DNA of 64,000 nucleotides from Brassica napus. Lineage: Eukaryota; Streptophyta; Magnoliopsida; Brassicales; Brassicaceae. The stretch spans positions 15,889,389 through 15,953,388 of the forward strand of contig NC_063436.1 of assembly GCF_020379485.1 (NCBI RefSeq). The letters run 5' to 3'. Numbering within the stretch: position 1 is the stretch's first letter; every line of letters begins with the position of its first letter. Both the position numbers and the translations under genes were made by a program. Below the pieces are notes generated by a model that did no database searches, was not told the DNA's origin, and saw only the letters and a program-made list of their open reading frames with translations. This document shows, piece by piece, positions 33,027 through 46,774 of this stretch.

Positions 33027-34700
33027 ATGGATAGGAGAAGGAGAAGCCCTCTGATTCGTCGACCTCGTGATATAAAAGGGAGCTTGCATAGTTTCACTTT
33101 CATGCCACCCTCAAGTGAGAACTCTCTGAAACTGAAGCTTAAGCTTGGTGGTGGCCTTACTCGTACTATCCAAACCAACTCAGAGGCGGGTGTTTATACG
33201 GTAATATAAACTCTTAGTCTGTTAGTTATTGTTGAACTTGTTTTTTTTCTTTCCTAATTTTTTGAGACTGATGCAGGATAATGAGAGATGTGTTCAGAAA
33301 ACTATGTATCTAAGAGAGATACATCAGTCCATGACCGAAAAGACCAAACGAGGTCTTAAAAAACGTTTGTTGGATCAAGAACAAGACAATGATGATGAGG
33401 AGATTAGATACCTCGTAAAGTTAAAGTCTAAAAGGCTCACAAGGGATTATCAGACAAACATGGAAGACGGAGAACATCTCTCATCAGACAAACATGCTGT
33501 AACTGAAAGGCATAAGCTGAAGATGGGAACGGTTGATTCGCTTGTGGAAGGATCAACAAGTGGACACGTTCCTACTACACGCACCCGGGCTCCCGTTGGG
33601 TCGGGTCCTCTTGAGTTTCCTGATGGCTTACCTTGCCCCTCTTCTAAAAGTGAGTTGCTCATTGTCCTCTTTTTAGCATATGACAAGCTGTGAATGCTGA
33701 TTCTGTAAAACTTGAACAATTTCAGGACAAAAGCAAAAGCTGTCTGAGGTAGAGCAACAATCCAAGAAGGCTGAAGCTGCACAGAGACGAAGAATGCTGT
33801 CTGAAAAGGCTGCTCAAGAAGCTGAGGTTAAGTTCAATACTCCCTCCGTTTCTTTTTATTTGATGTTTTTGGAATTTGTGCACACAAATCAAAAAAATAA
33901 AAACATTTAATTCTATAGATTTTCTAAACAAAAACATCATCAGCTACCTAATTAACCATAATTCAACCAATTAGAAAAATAATCTGTAGAATATAATAAG
34001 TCATATAGCACAAAAATCAATAAATTTTTACATTGAAAGTTGAAAATATTTATGTAATTTGAAACAAAAAAAAAAGCTTTAAAACATCATCTACTAAAAA
34101 ATAGAGGGAGAACATTTTTCTGAATAATGCCAAGACAGTCCTGTAACGGTCTAAGATCATCTTTGTCTTCTTCACCAGGCTGAAGCTATCAGGAAGATAC
34201 TTGGGCAAGACTCAGGGAGAAAGAAGAAAGAGGAGAAGATTAAGAAACAACAAGAAGAACGAGCTCAGGTACTTGCATAGCTGATGATGACATTCTTATC
34301 TTTTGTCTCTATTTGTGTTAACTTCATCTTCACAGGAGAGAGCTACAAGAGCAAGCACACTCGCATCAAACACAATGAGATTAGTCATTGGTCCGAGTGG
34401 AACAACTTTGACATTTTCTGAAGACATTGGTCTTCCAGATATCTTCAAGCCAATCACCTGCAGGTAATGCAAGAATCTGAGTATAGTATATAGAATTATA
34501 GAAACCATATATGTGGAATGTGTGAGGTGTTAAGCTGTGTTTGTTTGTGTTGATCTTTCTTCAGTTATCCTCCTCCACGTGAGAAATGCGTGGGGCCAAA
34601 CTGTGAGAACTCGTACAAGTACAGGGACTCGAAGTCGAAGCTACCACTATGCAGTCTCAGTTGTTACAAGGCTATGCAACAACCTTTGATTCATTGCTAA
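33027..34700 (+). CDS. PAPA-1-like, HIT-type zinc finger protein (INO80 subunit B-like)
   Basis: Six coding exons (33027-33200, 33277-33649, 33726-33826, 34179-34268, 34336-34463, 34565-34700) give 333 residues. The N-terminus is basic (MDRRRRSPLIRRPR), with a conserved LKLKLKLGGGLTRTI segment. A highly charged coiled-coil PAPA-1 region (EVEQQSKKAEAAQRRRMLSE...EAIRKILGQDSGRKKKEE) follows, then TMRLVIGPSGTTLTFSEDIG. The C-terminal HIT-type zinc finger has CVGPNCENSYKYRDSKSKLP followed by LCSLSCYKAMQ. IES2/INO80B proteins of this type belong to the INO80 chromatin-remodelling complex in the nucleus. Position matches At3g06660. The third intron carries a Stowaway-like MITE. All phases agree. Confidence 0.92.
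33840..34110. mobile_element. Stowaway-like MITE in a PAPA-1 intron
   Basis: The left end ctccctccgtttc is preceded by TA. The right end aaaatagagggag is its imperfect reverse complement. The 271-bp non-coding interior has paired tgatgttttt / aaacatcat motifs near the ends. CTCCCTC-type termini with TA targets are the signature of plant Stowaway (Tc1/mariner-type) MITEs. The right TA target copy is not preserved. Confidence 0.7.
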
Positions 34701-35039
34701 TTGCTTAACAGAGTTTTGTTCAAAATGTATTATTAAACACGTAATTGTTTCTTTTAACATGCACAAACCTTCGCCTATTTCACTGAAACATTCATCACCA
34801 GCAAACCAATTCAATTGACGACAAATTTTGCTTAACAATGAAAGCTCGCACGGTTTAGCTTCTTGGGCCTCATTTTGTAGGCTTAATATTACATTACAGT
34901 TTCAAATATGGGCTCATTGAATAAAACATTAAGTATCAAAGAGAATTACATTTCGATTGTTAGATCCTTGGGCCTCAAATAACATCATCATTTCAAATTT
35001 TGGGCAGTAAGATAAATTAAATTAGAAAAAATAGTCGTT
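34701..35039. other. PAPA-1 3' flank
   Basis: This is the 3' UTR and flank of the PAPA-1/HIT gene, AT-rich, with several gggcctca-like motifs at 34865 and 34970. No gene is seen. Confidence 0.4.
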
Positions 35040-35700
35040 GAGTGCAATTATGGAGTTTTACTACTAAACTAAACACTTTTGTTTTTAATGTTACATATTA
35101 ATATATAAATAATATGTTGAGTCGTAATAAGGTAAACTAAATTTTAAAAACAATATGATATTTACCACTAAATTACAACCACTTTTGTTTTTAGTGTTAC
35201 ATAATTAAGATATAAATAATATGTTGAGTTGTAGTAATGTAAACTAAATTTTAAAACTATATGAAATTTACCACTAAACTACAACCACTTTTGATTTAAA
35301 TATTACATAATTAACATATAAACAACATGTTAAAACATAGTAAAATAAATTAAAACTAAAAAGATAATGTCGTTGTTGAGAATTGAACTCAAAATACCAT
35401 GACCATAATGTGGGGATCTTACCACTATATTACAACCTTTTTAAAATTTTAAAATTATATATTTATTTTTTTGATAAAATTATATATTTAATAGATAAAT
35501 AACCGTAATAAGGTAAATTAAATTTAAAAATATAGTATGACTGACAAGAATTGAACTCAAAACTAATTCCATGGCCACAAATGGAATTTTACCACTAAAC
35601 GACAACCAATTTTGTTTTTAGTGTTACATAATTAATATATAAACAATATGTCAAGCTGTAGTAATGTAGATTAAAACTAAAAAGATAGTATTGCTATTGA
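35040..35700 (-). repeat. Array of SINE/tRNA-like units, about 105-175-bp spacing
   Basis: Five diverged units share (t/a)accactaaactacaaccac (near 35053, 35164, 35269, 35422 and 35588), and most are followed by ttttgtttttagtgttacat. On the minus strand two of them read as tRNA-like heads: an A-box-like TAGTTTAGTGGTAA followed about 30-35 bases later by a B-box-like GAGTTCAATTC (also TAATATAGTGGTAAG). This suggests a SINE-derived tandem or nested array. Confidence 0.6.
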
Positions 35701-36169
35701 GAATTGAACATTAACCTTAACTCGTGGACATGAACCCATCTTGGATATTAGCCACACTATTTTTTCTTTCCAATTCCACTCCAATGCTATGTTACACATT
35801 AACCAACCAGCTTGTGGTGGTCTCTGATGAGCCTACTAGATTAAGCTTTTTGATTTTAGTGGATTAGATTAAGCTTTTCGATTTTAGTGGACATTGAAGA
35901 AGAGTTAAATGTGAGATTTTTATGGTTGACTATTTGACATAACGAGGACGGTAGTGTTGGATTATTTATTTAATCTAAGAACTTGTAACCATAACGAACT
36001 CTAGTGATATACATATCAAATCCAAACTCACAATACAAAAGATATCAAAATCATATTCTTCATTTCTAACATCTAAAACATTATTTTTATAACACTCCTT
36101 GGATGCTCATCAAAAATATAGGGAAGAGAGTGGGAATATCCACTACGAGGATCGGTTAAAGAAAACAAG
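35697..36169 (+). repeat. Direct duplication, copy A (about 470 bp)
   Basis: This segment is repeated at 36548-37005 with roughly 85-90% identity by eye. Both start tattgagaattgaacattaa and end ggatcggttaaa. The unit contains cttgtggtggtctctgatga and an internal duplicated gattttagtgga. Confidence 0.85.
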
Positions 36170-36547
36170 CTTTTTTTATCAATCATCTGTAAACATACGA
36201 TTAATAGTAGATATGTTCAACTAAAATTCAATAAAGCAAACATGAAAAGAAAATGATCATCCCTAAATATATTAAAAGCAGACATGTTTTAATAGCTAAT
36301 TTGGAATATTCCATATCAAGCATTGCTGCCTCATAGTCAATTGGACCCTGGTATTGTGAGACTCACGGTGTCCTCCAAAGCAGTGTGTTGAAATACCTCA
36401 CGTAAGATTCTAAAAGATAAAAGGATGTGTGGTCACATCCCCTCTACAAAGCATTCACTAACAAACAATCTTTGACCAATTCATCTAGAGTAGGACTTCG
36501 AAGCATCCACACAGCACCCACATCATGCTTCTTTAAAATGTAATGTA
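36170..36547. other. Spacer between the direct duplications
   Basis: This non-coding spacer lies between the duplicated units. On the minus strand 36300-36520 it shows short peptide-like stretches (for example HDVGAVWMLRSPTLDELVKD) broken by stops, as in an old gene relic. I could not identify the family. Confidence 0.35.
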
Positions 36548-37005
36548 TTGAGAATTGAACATTAACCTTAACTTGGGGACATGAATCCATCTTGGACATG
36601 AGTCACACTATTGTTTTCCCTGATTCATGTCACAGTACACATTAACCAAGGAGCTTGTGGTGGTCTCTGATGAGCCTACTAGATTAAGCTATTTGATTTT
36701 AGTGGATTAGATTTAGTTTTTCGATTTTAGTGGACATTGAAAAAGGTTAAATGTGAGATTTGTGTGGTTGACATTGACATAACCAGGACCGTAGTGTTGG
36801 ATTCTTTGTTTCATTTAATAACTTGTAATCATAACAAACTCTAGTGATTTTACATATCAAATCCAAACTCACAATACAAAAAATATCAAAATCATATTAT
36901 TCATTTGTAACATCTAAAACATGATTTTGATAACACTCTTTGGATGCTCATCAAAAATATAGCAAAAAGAGTGGGAATATCCACTAAAAGGATCGGTTAA
37001 AAAAA
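36548..37005 (+). repeat. Direct duplication, copy B (about 460 bp)
   Basis: This is the second copy of 35697-36169, with small indels. The two could be termini of a decayed LTR element, but I see neither clear TG...CA ends nor a primer-binding site, so simple segmental duplication is equally possible. Confidence 0.8.
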
Positions 37006-37909
37006 TCATTAGAAGTTTGTAACTAAGAAAAAGTTAGTTACTGATAACACTAATGATGTCTTACAATATGTAATTGATCAAATCAGAGACTGTGTTAAGT
37101 TTTTCCAAAGATGAATATATCAATATTATTGAAACTGAAATACTTTTTTGATATCTTTTAATTTTGCACTAATATTACAACTTGTGCTATTATGCATTAC
37201 TTTTCATTTATAAATTAGCATAACAAACATATTTACTTACCCTAGTCATACGCTATATTTAAATGCACTCGTATCCTTCTTTAGTTACACTAATAACATA
37301 CATCATCAAATGAACAAAAAGTCAATTTTAACTAGGAATAAAAATTGATCAAAAAAAAAAACTAGGAATAAAAAAAATCAATAATTTAATCAAAATTAAA
37401 ATATTTATAACCATAAGATATTCTACATTAACTATTTATTTAAATTAGATATGTTGTCTACATCAAAAGATTCTATTGTTATATTAAAAGGTCTATTATT
37501 TTTGTAGTTTATTACATTTATAATGTCGTATTTTATTCTTTTTGACTTAGATTAAACCAAATGAGTAAACCACATATTTTTTACTGGAAATAGGTATTTT
37601 ATAGAACTTATAGACATTTAAATTTAAAAGATAGGATTCAAACCAAAAATACATTGTTGTTTTTAAATCGAAACAAATAAACTAAAAAGTTATCCCGGCT
37701 GCAAACACTATGGGCGGCGACCCTATTACATCTCAAACAGCCGCTCACTATACACTTGTTCCTCTCCTTTTGTTGCCACAAAGCTTTCTTTAACTTTCTC
37801 ACGTCTCCTTCTCAGTCTTAAAACTCTGAAGCGTTTTCTATTTGCACCTATGAGAAGTGCCTTCCGTCTACGGCCACAACTTATATAGAAGTCCAGAGGT
37901 GTTGAAATC
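37006..37909. other. AT-rich intergenic and PP4R3 3' UTR
   Basis: The left 650 bp is AT-rich, without recognisable genes. The right part (about 37690-37909) is probably the 3' UTR of PP4R3. An open frame there continues past the true stop and is not considered coding. Confidence 0.5.
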
Positions 37910-40900
37910 TCAGGATCCATTTACAGCCATCTCAGGTGATGATTTGGGAGTTACTACCATGGATTCTTCCCCATTCAGCTTTCCATTGTCTGATGATGCT
38001 CCGCGTTCAGAACTAGAAACTCCATCATCCTTATGATTTTCGTCATCTGAATTGCTACTGTTATTCTCTTCACTACTCGGGTCCTCTGGTTCCTTAGCTA
38101 CAACCGACCGTGCTGAAGATACAGTGGTGCTTTGACTTTTCCTACCGGCTAGCACTGCATGGCTCAGCGTCGAACAAAGAACGGCAAATACATTGTCTCT
38201 TTTCGAATTTTTACCCAGCCGTGGTTTCTTGGATGCCTCTTGTTCCCTTTCTACTAAAGGGGATTTGCGTTTCAGCCTAAGGAGCTCGCCTTCATCCTCT
38301 TCAGAGGCTTCTGGTTGCTTCCGAGGAGGCGGCTTATAGTCTTCATCATCTTCATCGTCCTCATAGTCAACCAAGCCTCCAGACCTCGGGCTATATTGTT
38401 GATAGAAGCGCAAACCAAAACCCATCAGACAAAAATGTTTTAAATAATTTTCATCAATTTTAAATGCGGAGCTAAACTACTATACCTGGAAGAAGTAGAG
38501 CCTGGAGCCACTCCATTTGAAAGATGAGGCTTCGGTTGTTCTTTCTGTGTATTAGAGGCAGGTTTTTCCTTCTGTGTATTAGAAGCAGATGCAGAATCTT
38601 CTTCATCGCTGTCAGTACTTAAATGTGAGAAACGTTCAGGCAGAATAAAAAAGAAATTGTTTTAACGGTCAGAGATAAACCTGTCTTCGTTGAAATAATC
38701 TTCCTCCTCTTTATCCAATGCACGCTCCTCAACTTTTCTTCTCGGATCAACCTCATCAGCACTGCTTTTCGGTACGGCACTTTCTAAGCACTGAAGACAA
38801 CATTGTTTGAACAAAGATACAGACAACTTTTTCTAAAGTAAAAAAAAAATCAGGATCCTGAAGCAAACCTGCTCATACTTGATCTTAAAAGCCTGGATAG
38901 AGATTAAGCACTGAAACGGAGCCAACCGGTCCCAGAACGTACCAACTATGTATTTGAGCAACAGAGTTGCATTTCCCTACACATAAAGAAAATGATCACT
39001 AAATACGATACCATCTATTACTAAATACACAAAAGGGGGAAAAGGATGAAAAAAGAACCTTGCGTATGTGCTCAAGCAGATCCAAGACTGCAGAGTTCAA
39101 CAGATTGTACCGGTTCCCATTGGCAATGAAGACATCCATAACTGGTTTCAGTGTGTTGTTCTTAACAACGTAGTTCTGGACAAAATCATCCTGCAATAGA
39201 AATATATTCAGAAAGTAAGTCATCTGATGAACTTTTATGTAGTCAATGATGGAAAATCAAAGGTGGCATATAAGTTTATTTAAATATTTCGCAAAAAGCA
39301 TGATAGGCTAATGGCTACACTAATATGATTCAATTCTTCAGTTACTGGGAGTATTCAAACAAATCTACTCACATGCACGGATAGTAGAGTACGGACAAAT
39401 CTTATAGCAGCAACCACAAGGTATTTTTCCTTTCTCCGTGTGAGATGCAAGATCTTTTCAGTCACATTGTTTTGGAGAAAACTGCATCTGTAGAGAAGAT
39501 GAAATTACACAACAAATATTATCTAATGGGTTCCAGCATGAGAACTAGACAGATAATTAAAAAATAAGCATCAACATGATTACTTTGTTCTGGATGAATC
39601 TTGCATGATGCAAAAGCACAACAGTTCACATATGTTCAGCAAGACTTCAGGCTTTGTGCGAATCCTTCTCGCTGGACCTTCAGATGTATTGCCTGACGTC
39701 TCAGGACATGAGGCAGTAATAACATCCACTATCTCAGGTAGATGTTTCTCGTAGAAAATATCCAAGATAGTTGATCTCTGCTAAAATGAGATGGGTCAGT
39801 AAATAATACAAATCAGGGTGTCTATCTATCAGATTAGAAGAGAAGCATGGGTAGCAACACAAAGACTCAGGGCTTTGAAAATTGTAGCAGATAGCTTGAA
39901 AAACACTGAATACAACGTAAACAGTGAAAAAAAATCCAAGAAAGAACTTTATAGTCAACTGATTCAAGGACACGCAAGATATTGACGGACTCGGAACTTT
40001 TCTTAGCAAGCTTGACTATAAATGGATTCCAAAGCACTACAAAAACAGGGGGAGAATACCACCCTCTCTACTTATAAGAAATTGAAAGGAAAGAAGGATG
40101 CACCTGAGCTCCACCAGACAATGCATTTGTATCCAGTAATGTTCGGATAATTTCTAGAAATTGGCAATGCATCTTATCACCAAAGTCTTCCATCATTCCC
40201 TTCACCTGTTACATAAACAAGAGAGACAACTTTAACTCAAATCTATAACATACAAAAAAAGAAAGCAAAAAAAAAATTATTTCAGCTGCCTAACCAACCC
40301 AAAGGCTTACAGAAAATTACCAGGAGACCGAGAAGGGGGGTTCCTTCGGTGCGAACAACATAAGAACGTAAAAGACTGGGGTCTTGATTCAAGAAAAGAA
40401 TCAGGATATCTGTTCTGCATCCACAACAATATTACTTTGAGTATGCAGCTTGGAAATGACCACTAAAATTTCTTACAGCCACAAGAAAAAAGAAACAGAG
40501 TAACCAGAATGAGCTATCGGCTTTAATAAATAGTATACCCAGTTAATACGAGTTTTTTGTCTGGAATCTGCAAGACTTCCTCTATGACATAAAAAATTCC
40601 TTCATTGACAAGGTCCCTGAAATCATTGACAAGACAAGTACGATAACTGAGAAACAGATCCCTAAAGAAGATTTTTAAAGAAGCACTTAACAAAGAGAAG
40701 GAATTTAGTTTCTGGTGAGTACATACCTAAAAAGCCGCAGCTGCTGCACCACTTGGAGGCTCTTGCTTAAACTACAAAATTCGTGCAAGAAATATACCTA
40801 TTTTAAAGAGAATGAGGCATATCAGTCTAACTAACTCTACTGAAAAGCAATATTTTTTAACGGTGATGTATTGAGGCATAAAAGAAAATAACAAATGCCT

Positions 40901-43900
40901 CTTGAAGTCAGGAAATACCAAATTTTTCTTGGATTCCATAGATGTAGAAGGTGACCTAAACCTTGCAAATAATTCCTGAATAAAAGTGCTATCATCCTTC
41001 AGCAATGAAACAACCTGGAGAAGATGCACTTCAGTTAAACAAAAATCTGGAATGCATTACCTCAATGCCATATATTTGAAAGCATTTCCATGGATAACTT
41101 ACAATGGCATTGTTGGCATGTATAACTGAATTCAAGTTTGCAACAATAGCATCATCTAATACTCTGCCCAAGACAACATCCTGTAAAAAGTGACAATAGG
41201 TGAGAAACCTAATACCGTAACGAAGAGGCATAAAAGTTGGACGAAAAGTGATGGGATCCAACCTTCAAGTAGCCAATTCTGTACGTTTGGTGTATCTTTG
41301 ACAGGACTAACGGATCTTTAATTGGTATAGCCTGCACAAATAAAGAGCAAAAATAAAGAGCTATGCTAAACAGCTAAAGAGTAAAGACTCCAAGAATAAA
41401 ATTTCTAAACATTCTAGATTAATCGCTCTAAATGTCAATGAAAGCAAATCCCAAAGTATCCATACTGAGCAAATTCTTTTTTTACAAAAACAGAAACTAT
41501 ACCTAACATTTCTAGGATGCATATTCTGTTCTTGTAAAAGGAAAGCGTTTCTAATATTCCTCCAAGTCCAGTCTACGTTAGTGGTCCTGAACTACATGAA
41601 ATCAGTAACACGAGGGAACATTGTATTACCTCCTTAAAAACGACATGCTCCTTCAGAAAATTCCGGTGATGCTGAGAGTGAGGAACACCGGGATCATCTA
41701 TCAGAAGATCAACATGCAGCATCAAATATTGCTAAATACGAGGCATCGGGTAAAAAAAGAGAAAGCAACACATTGGCTATAATATTTGTTGTCGCATACA
41801 CAAACCCTTAAGAAAAAGTCTATCTGATCCAGCAAGAAACTATCCACCTAATAATCAAGAAACATAAGCTATCGTTGTCCATGTATGACTAAGGATATGA
41901 AACCACAAGAACGTTTCTCGAAAGTGTAAATATCTACAAGGCCTATCCAACATATATCCACCAGCTACAAAACTAAGGGATCATAAGATTCAACTAGTGA
42001 CATCAAAGTGAAACTTACACTCAAGGCATCCAATAATTTCCATGATCAGCTCATCTCCAAATATTTTCTCCAAGATCTGAGAACTGTTGAGCAAAACTGC
42101 ATATAAAAGCACAAGAAATGCTGCATTAAGAGAAAAATAATAAAATGTGCATGGAAAACGTGACAATGATATGTATTTGAATACTAACTGATTCCCTTGA
42201 CAATATTGAATATCATGTGAAGGCCTTCAACATTTTCCAATTCCTCGCATATTTTAAAGACACCCATCAGATTCCGGAAGAAATCATTCTGCACCACGGG
42301 AAAAGGTAGCTTTAGGAGATAAACTATTACAATTAGTAAAAATTGAAGAGTTGACATTGAAATCACAAACTTTGAGTAACCAAAAGACGAAAACAAAACA
42401 ATATAAGGCTCGACTATATCAACGGACATGTTATTGCTAGCGCTTGTAACTTGTAAGTAAACATAAATAAAATAATACCACTGACAGAATAAATGAAAAA
42501 CTTAAGCGTGCAATAAGATTTTCCCGAGGGAGTGCAAGCTTAATATCACACTAAACTGAACTGGCAAGGACAAGAATACTTAATAACTTACATCCTTCAA
42601 TACAAGTTCAGTTAGACGCATCTGATCTGTCATGCCACTCTCCGTAACAATCTGCAAGATGGAAAGATAAAACAAAATATTTGGAAAAGTTAAACCCAGG
42701 AATCACCACACACGAGACATCAATAAAACATAGGGCCAGTAGAATGTATAACCTTCAGTATTAGGGGAAGTGTAGTAAGCTCTACAGCAGGAAGCTCCCT
42801 CAACTCGCTATTCAAGCTGTGAAAAGTTTCACCTGCTCAATCACAGATGATTACATAATCAGAAGTAAAATATATACAACTTGCAAGATGCAGACTGTGT
42901 CCTTGGAAAACGATCAAACAATCCAATCACTATGAAAGTGCTGTAGAAACTGTCTGCTATCACTTAATCTGAAATGCAAATGCCAAAGAGGCTAAGAGAT
43001 GATTCATGATATCTGATAACCCGGTTACAAAGTAAAACCCTCAAGTTGCATTACAGCAAAAATGAAATGAGAACTTTAAATCAAATCAGGATAGAGTCAA
43101 ATAGATTAAGCATATACTACATATAAGACGAATATCAAGATTAGTAAGAAGAGAAGTTTCAATCAGCATGCAAATGTTGAAACAAATCTTCACAAAATAT
43201 TCTGATGTTACAGGCGGTTCAACAAACCTAGCTAAGAACCATGCATTACTACTACAAAAGCTTGAAACACTATTTAAATTCACTTCAGTGACACAGAACC
43301 TAATGTATAGAATAAGCATATGCTAAACAAAAAGCAAGTCCGATTAACAAAGATCAACTAATATAAATCCTCCAGAAGAAAATTCTTACTGTTTAGAGAG
43401 CTGAAATGCAAATTTCGTTGCGTAGCGCAGATTTGGTCCCTGAATATTACAAAAACCATAATTGCAGTCAAGAGTACTAACACATATAAGAATGAAGGAT
43501 GTCAAGAAGGGGATAATAGGAGAAACTTTCTTCACTAACCATACATAAGAGCACCCAGCAGTCTCTTGAAAGCTCAAAGCCATTTCTGTTGAACGCTCTG
43601 GGTCTCTCCATGAGATTATCGTGTCTGTTCATTGAAACAAATACCACTTATCCACACATACACACCAAAGATATCACAGCTAATAAAACCGCTACGGACA
43701 AAAACCTACCTTCTTGCTTCCTGTAAATATCTTCAGGGTTAATGGGATGCACAAGTAACATCTCGTTATCTTCTTCATCGATTACACAAAGACTGAGCTC
43801 TTCGGAACGCTGCATCACATAGCATTTCCATTAAGCAAACAAGTACTGAAAGTTTACTTACAGAATAAGTCAAATAGAATAAAAAAAAAAACAGACCTCC

Positions 43901-44221
43901 ACATAGTCGATGCTTACATGCCCAGTTCCTCGATCATCCCATTTACCATCTTCATTCAAATGATAAACCTTCACTCTCTAAAACAAATTGATTCAAAAAA
44001 ATCATCAAACACACAACTTTATACCGCTTTTATACTATCAATCAATTGAATTGCACAGTGATTTGATCGGTAGCTATGAATCAGGGAGCATAGTAACATA
44101 ACTAATCGAAGAAACCCTAGCTCGAATCAAGTAATCAAAGCGAGAGCGAGACACACACACACACCTGCATAGAGCTGGAATTGGAATTGGAATTAGATTG
44201 CGACTTTTCAGGGGCGCCCAT
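37910..44221 (-). CDS. PSY2L: Protein phosphatase 4 regulatory subunit 3 (SMEK/PSY2-like)
   Basis: About 24 exons, from [13 protein letters not shown] (44221-44165) to [16 protein letters not shown] at 37910, could be followed, with consistent splice phases at those checked. The order is: an EVH1/PH-like N-terminal domain ([20 protein letters not shown]...[12 protein letters not shown]...ISWRDPERS), the SMEK domain with ARM/HEAT-like repeats ([60 protein letters not shown] segments, [18 protein letters not shown]), and an acidic, Ser-rich tail ([11 protein letters not shown]). PP4R3 targets the PP4 catalytic subunit to substrates in DNA repair, in microRNA biogenesis (HYL1 dephosphorylation) and in MEK-related signalling. 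Position and sequence match At3g06670. No lesion was found. Confidence 0.92.
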
Positions 44222-45721
44222 GACTGACTTCTCCACCTCCAACACCAAATCGAGTCGAGAAAGTGAAGATACTGACACCGAAGCAAAATTAGGGTTCTAG
44301 ACGCCGGCAATAAAGGCGGGAGATTCAGCTCTGGAAGGGGGCGAAATCGAATAGGAAACCCTAATTACCAATACGGAGAATCAAAATAAAATTGACAATC
44401 TCTCTCTCTCTCTCTAGCTTTTTTTTTTTTCTGCGAAAGCTTTCCTTGAGCTTCGAAATGCGAAAGGAGAGAGAAGAAGAAAGGAGAGAAAAGGAAAATA
44501 AAATTAAAGCAGTGGAAAATATTATAATTCTTCTTAATACGTTATGGTCAATATTCCATTAATACCCTCTGGAACTATCGATATCTACAAAAAGGCCATT
44601 AAGTGCGAGGCGTACATCGCCACGCGCTCTCTTCCCGCGAGTCTGCTCGCTCTAATTAAAAATGACAGCCTGTGACGTGGAAGAAATAACAAGCGGAAAA
44701 GTTTTGTCTGTACTAAAACGCGTTAAGTCCAATCAAAGGGCGCCAGGTGGGATATTGGTACCTCATGTTTGTTAGATTAGTGAGGCTCTGAAGTGCGTTG
44801 ACTCTGTGGTCAAGTAAATACCCACGTGGCTTTAGGTAGTTGGTAGATCGGTCCAAAAGCGCAATAAAAAGGAGAGACGAGGCATCGAAATCACGACACG
44901 AGCTGTGTATTATATACTTCGTGCACTGAGAAGGGGTTCTTTCGTCATTATCAATAACCCAGTACAAATTATTTCTTTCTAATTACAAGAATTACGATTT
45001 TAATCCCTGACATAATCACTAATTATAGCCAGGATTTTTTAACAAATCCTAACGTTTTGAGACGATGGTTATCCCAAACACTACGTCTCATCACATTTTT
45101 AACGGTTTTCGTATTCATCTTCGATACGGTTCATGTCATAAAGAAGTCAAAAACTGAGAACATAGTCAAAAATTAATTTCATTTTCATCAAAATACTTAA
45201 ACTATTATAATGGTAATTTTAACTAATGAGGAATAACAAGATTAGAGACAATGGCTCGCTTTGATATTCCCACACGGTTCCATTCACAAAACAACTATAA
45301 AGGAGTTCAAACAGTGTCAATGGTCACATTTATATTATTACCAACTTAAACCAGAGATAGAAGTTCAGCAAATACTAAGCACCTTCGAGATATAGATGAA
45401 CAACTAAAACAAGATTCGCTTAGACAAAACGAGTTTCAATGTTAAAGATCCATTACTATCATGCAAATAAAACCCAGAATAATAACATGCATTGTTGTTG
45501 AATACGAACCAATCATATAGATTCACTAGACATGGAGAAGCAGTGTGAAACAGTCTACACCATTAAACAAGCTAAACCAAATCAAGAAATGCAAAATATA
45601 AGAGAAAATGATATTATATCAAGGGTACATAACCATAATCCAAAACCGAACTGAAACTGTCTCAACTTCATTAAAAAAAAAACCACAACAAAATGTATTC
45701 TCAGACAAAAAAATCAAAAGC
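44222..45721. other. PP4R3 promoter and RPL29 3' flank
   Basis: The PP4R3 5' leader contains a CT/GA microsatellite (44398-44414) and an aaaccctaa telo-box at 44357-44365, and there is an (AC)n run at 44150-44164 in the first intron. A short minus-strand open frame at 44713-44967 has no recognisable family and is not called. The rest is AT-rich. Confidence 0.5.

Positions 45722-46774
<1,053 letters not shown>

Noticed and set aside
36300..36520. Possible decayed gene on the minus strand
   Set aside because: Peptide-like pieces are broken by stops and no family could be named, so it is noted only as an unidentified relic.
37726..37920. 64-codon minus-strand open frame after PP4R3
   Set aside because: It overlaps the PP4R3 stop region and 3' UTR. 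It is Arg-rich but has no conserved motif.
44713..44967. 84-codon minus-strand open frame between PP4R3 and RPL29
   Set aside because: No domain, signal or homologue was recognised. It lies in promoter-like DNA.
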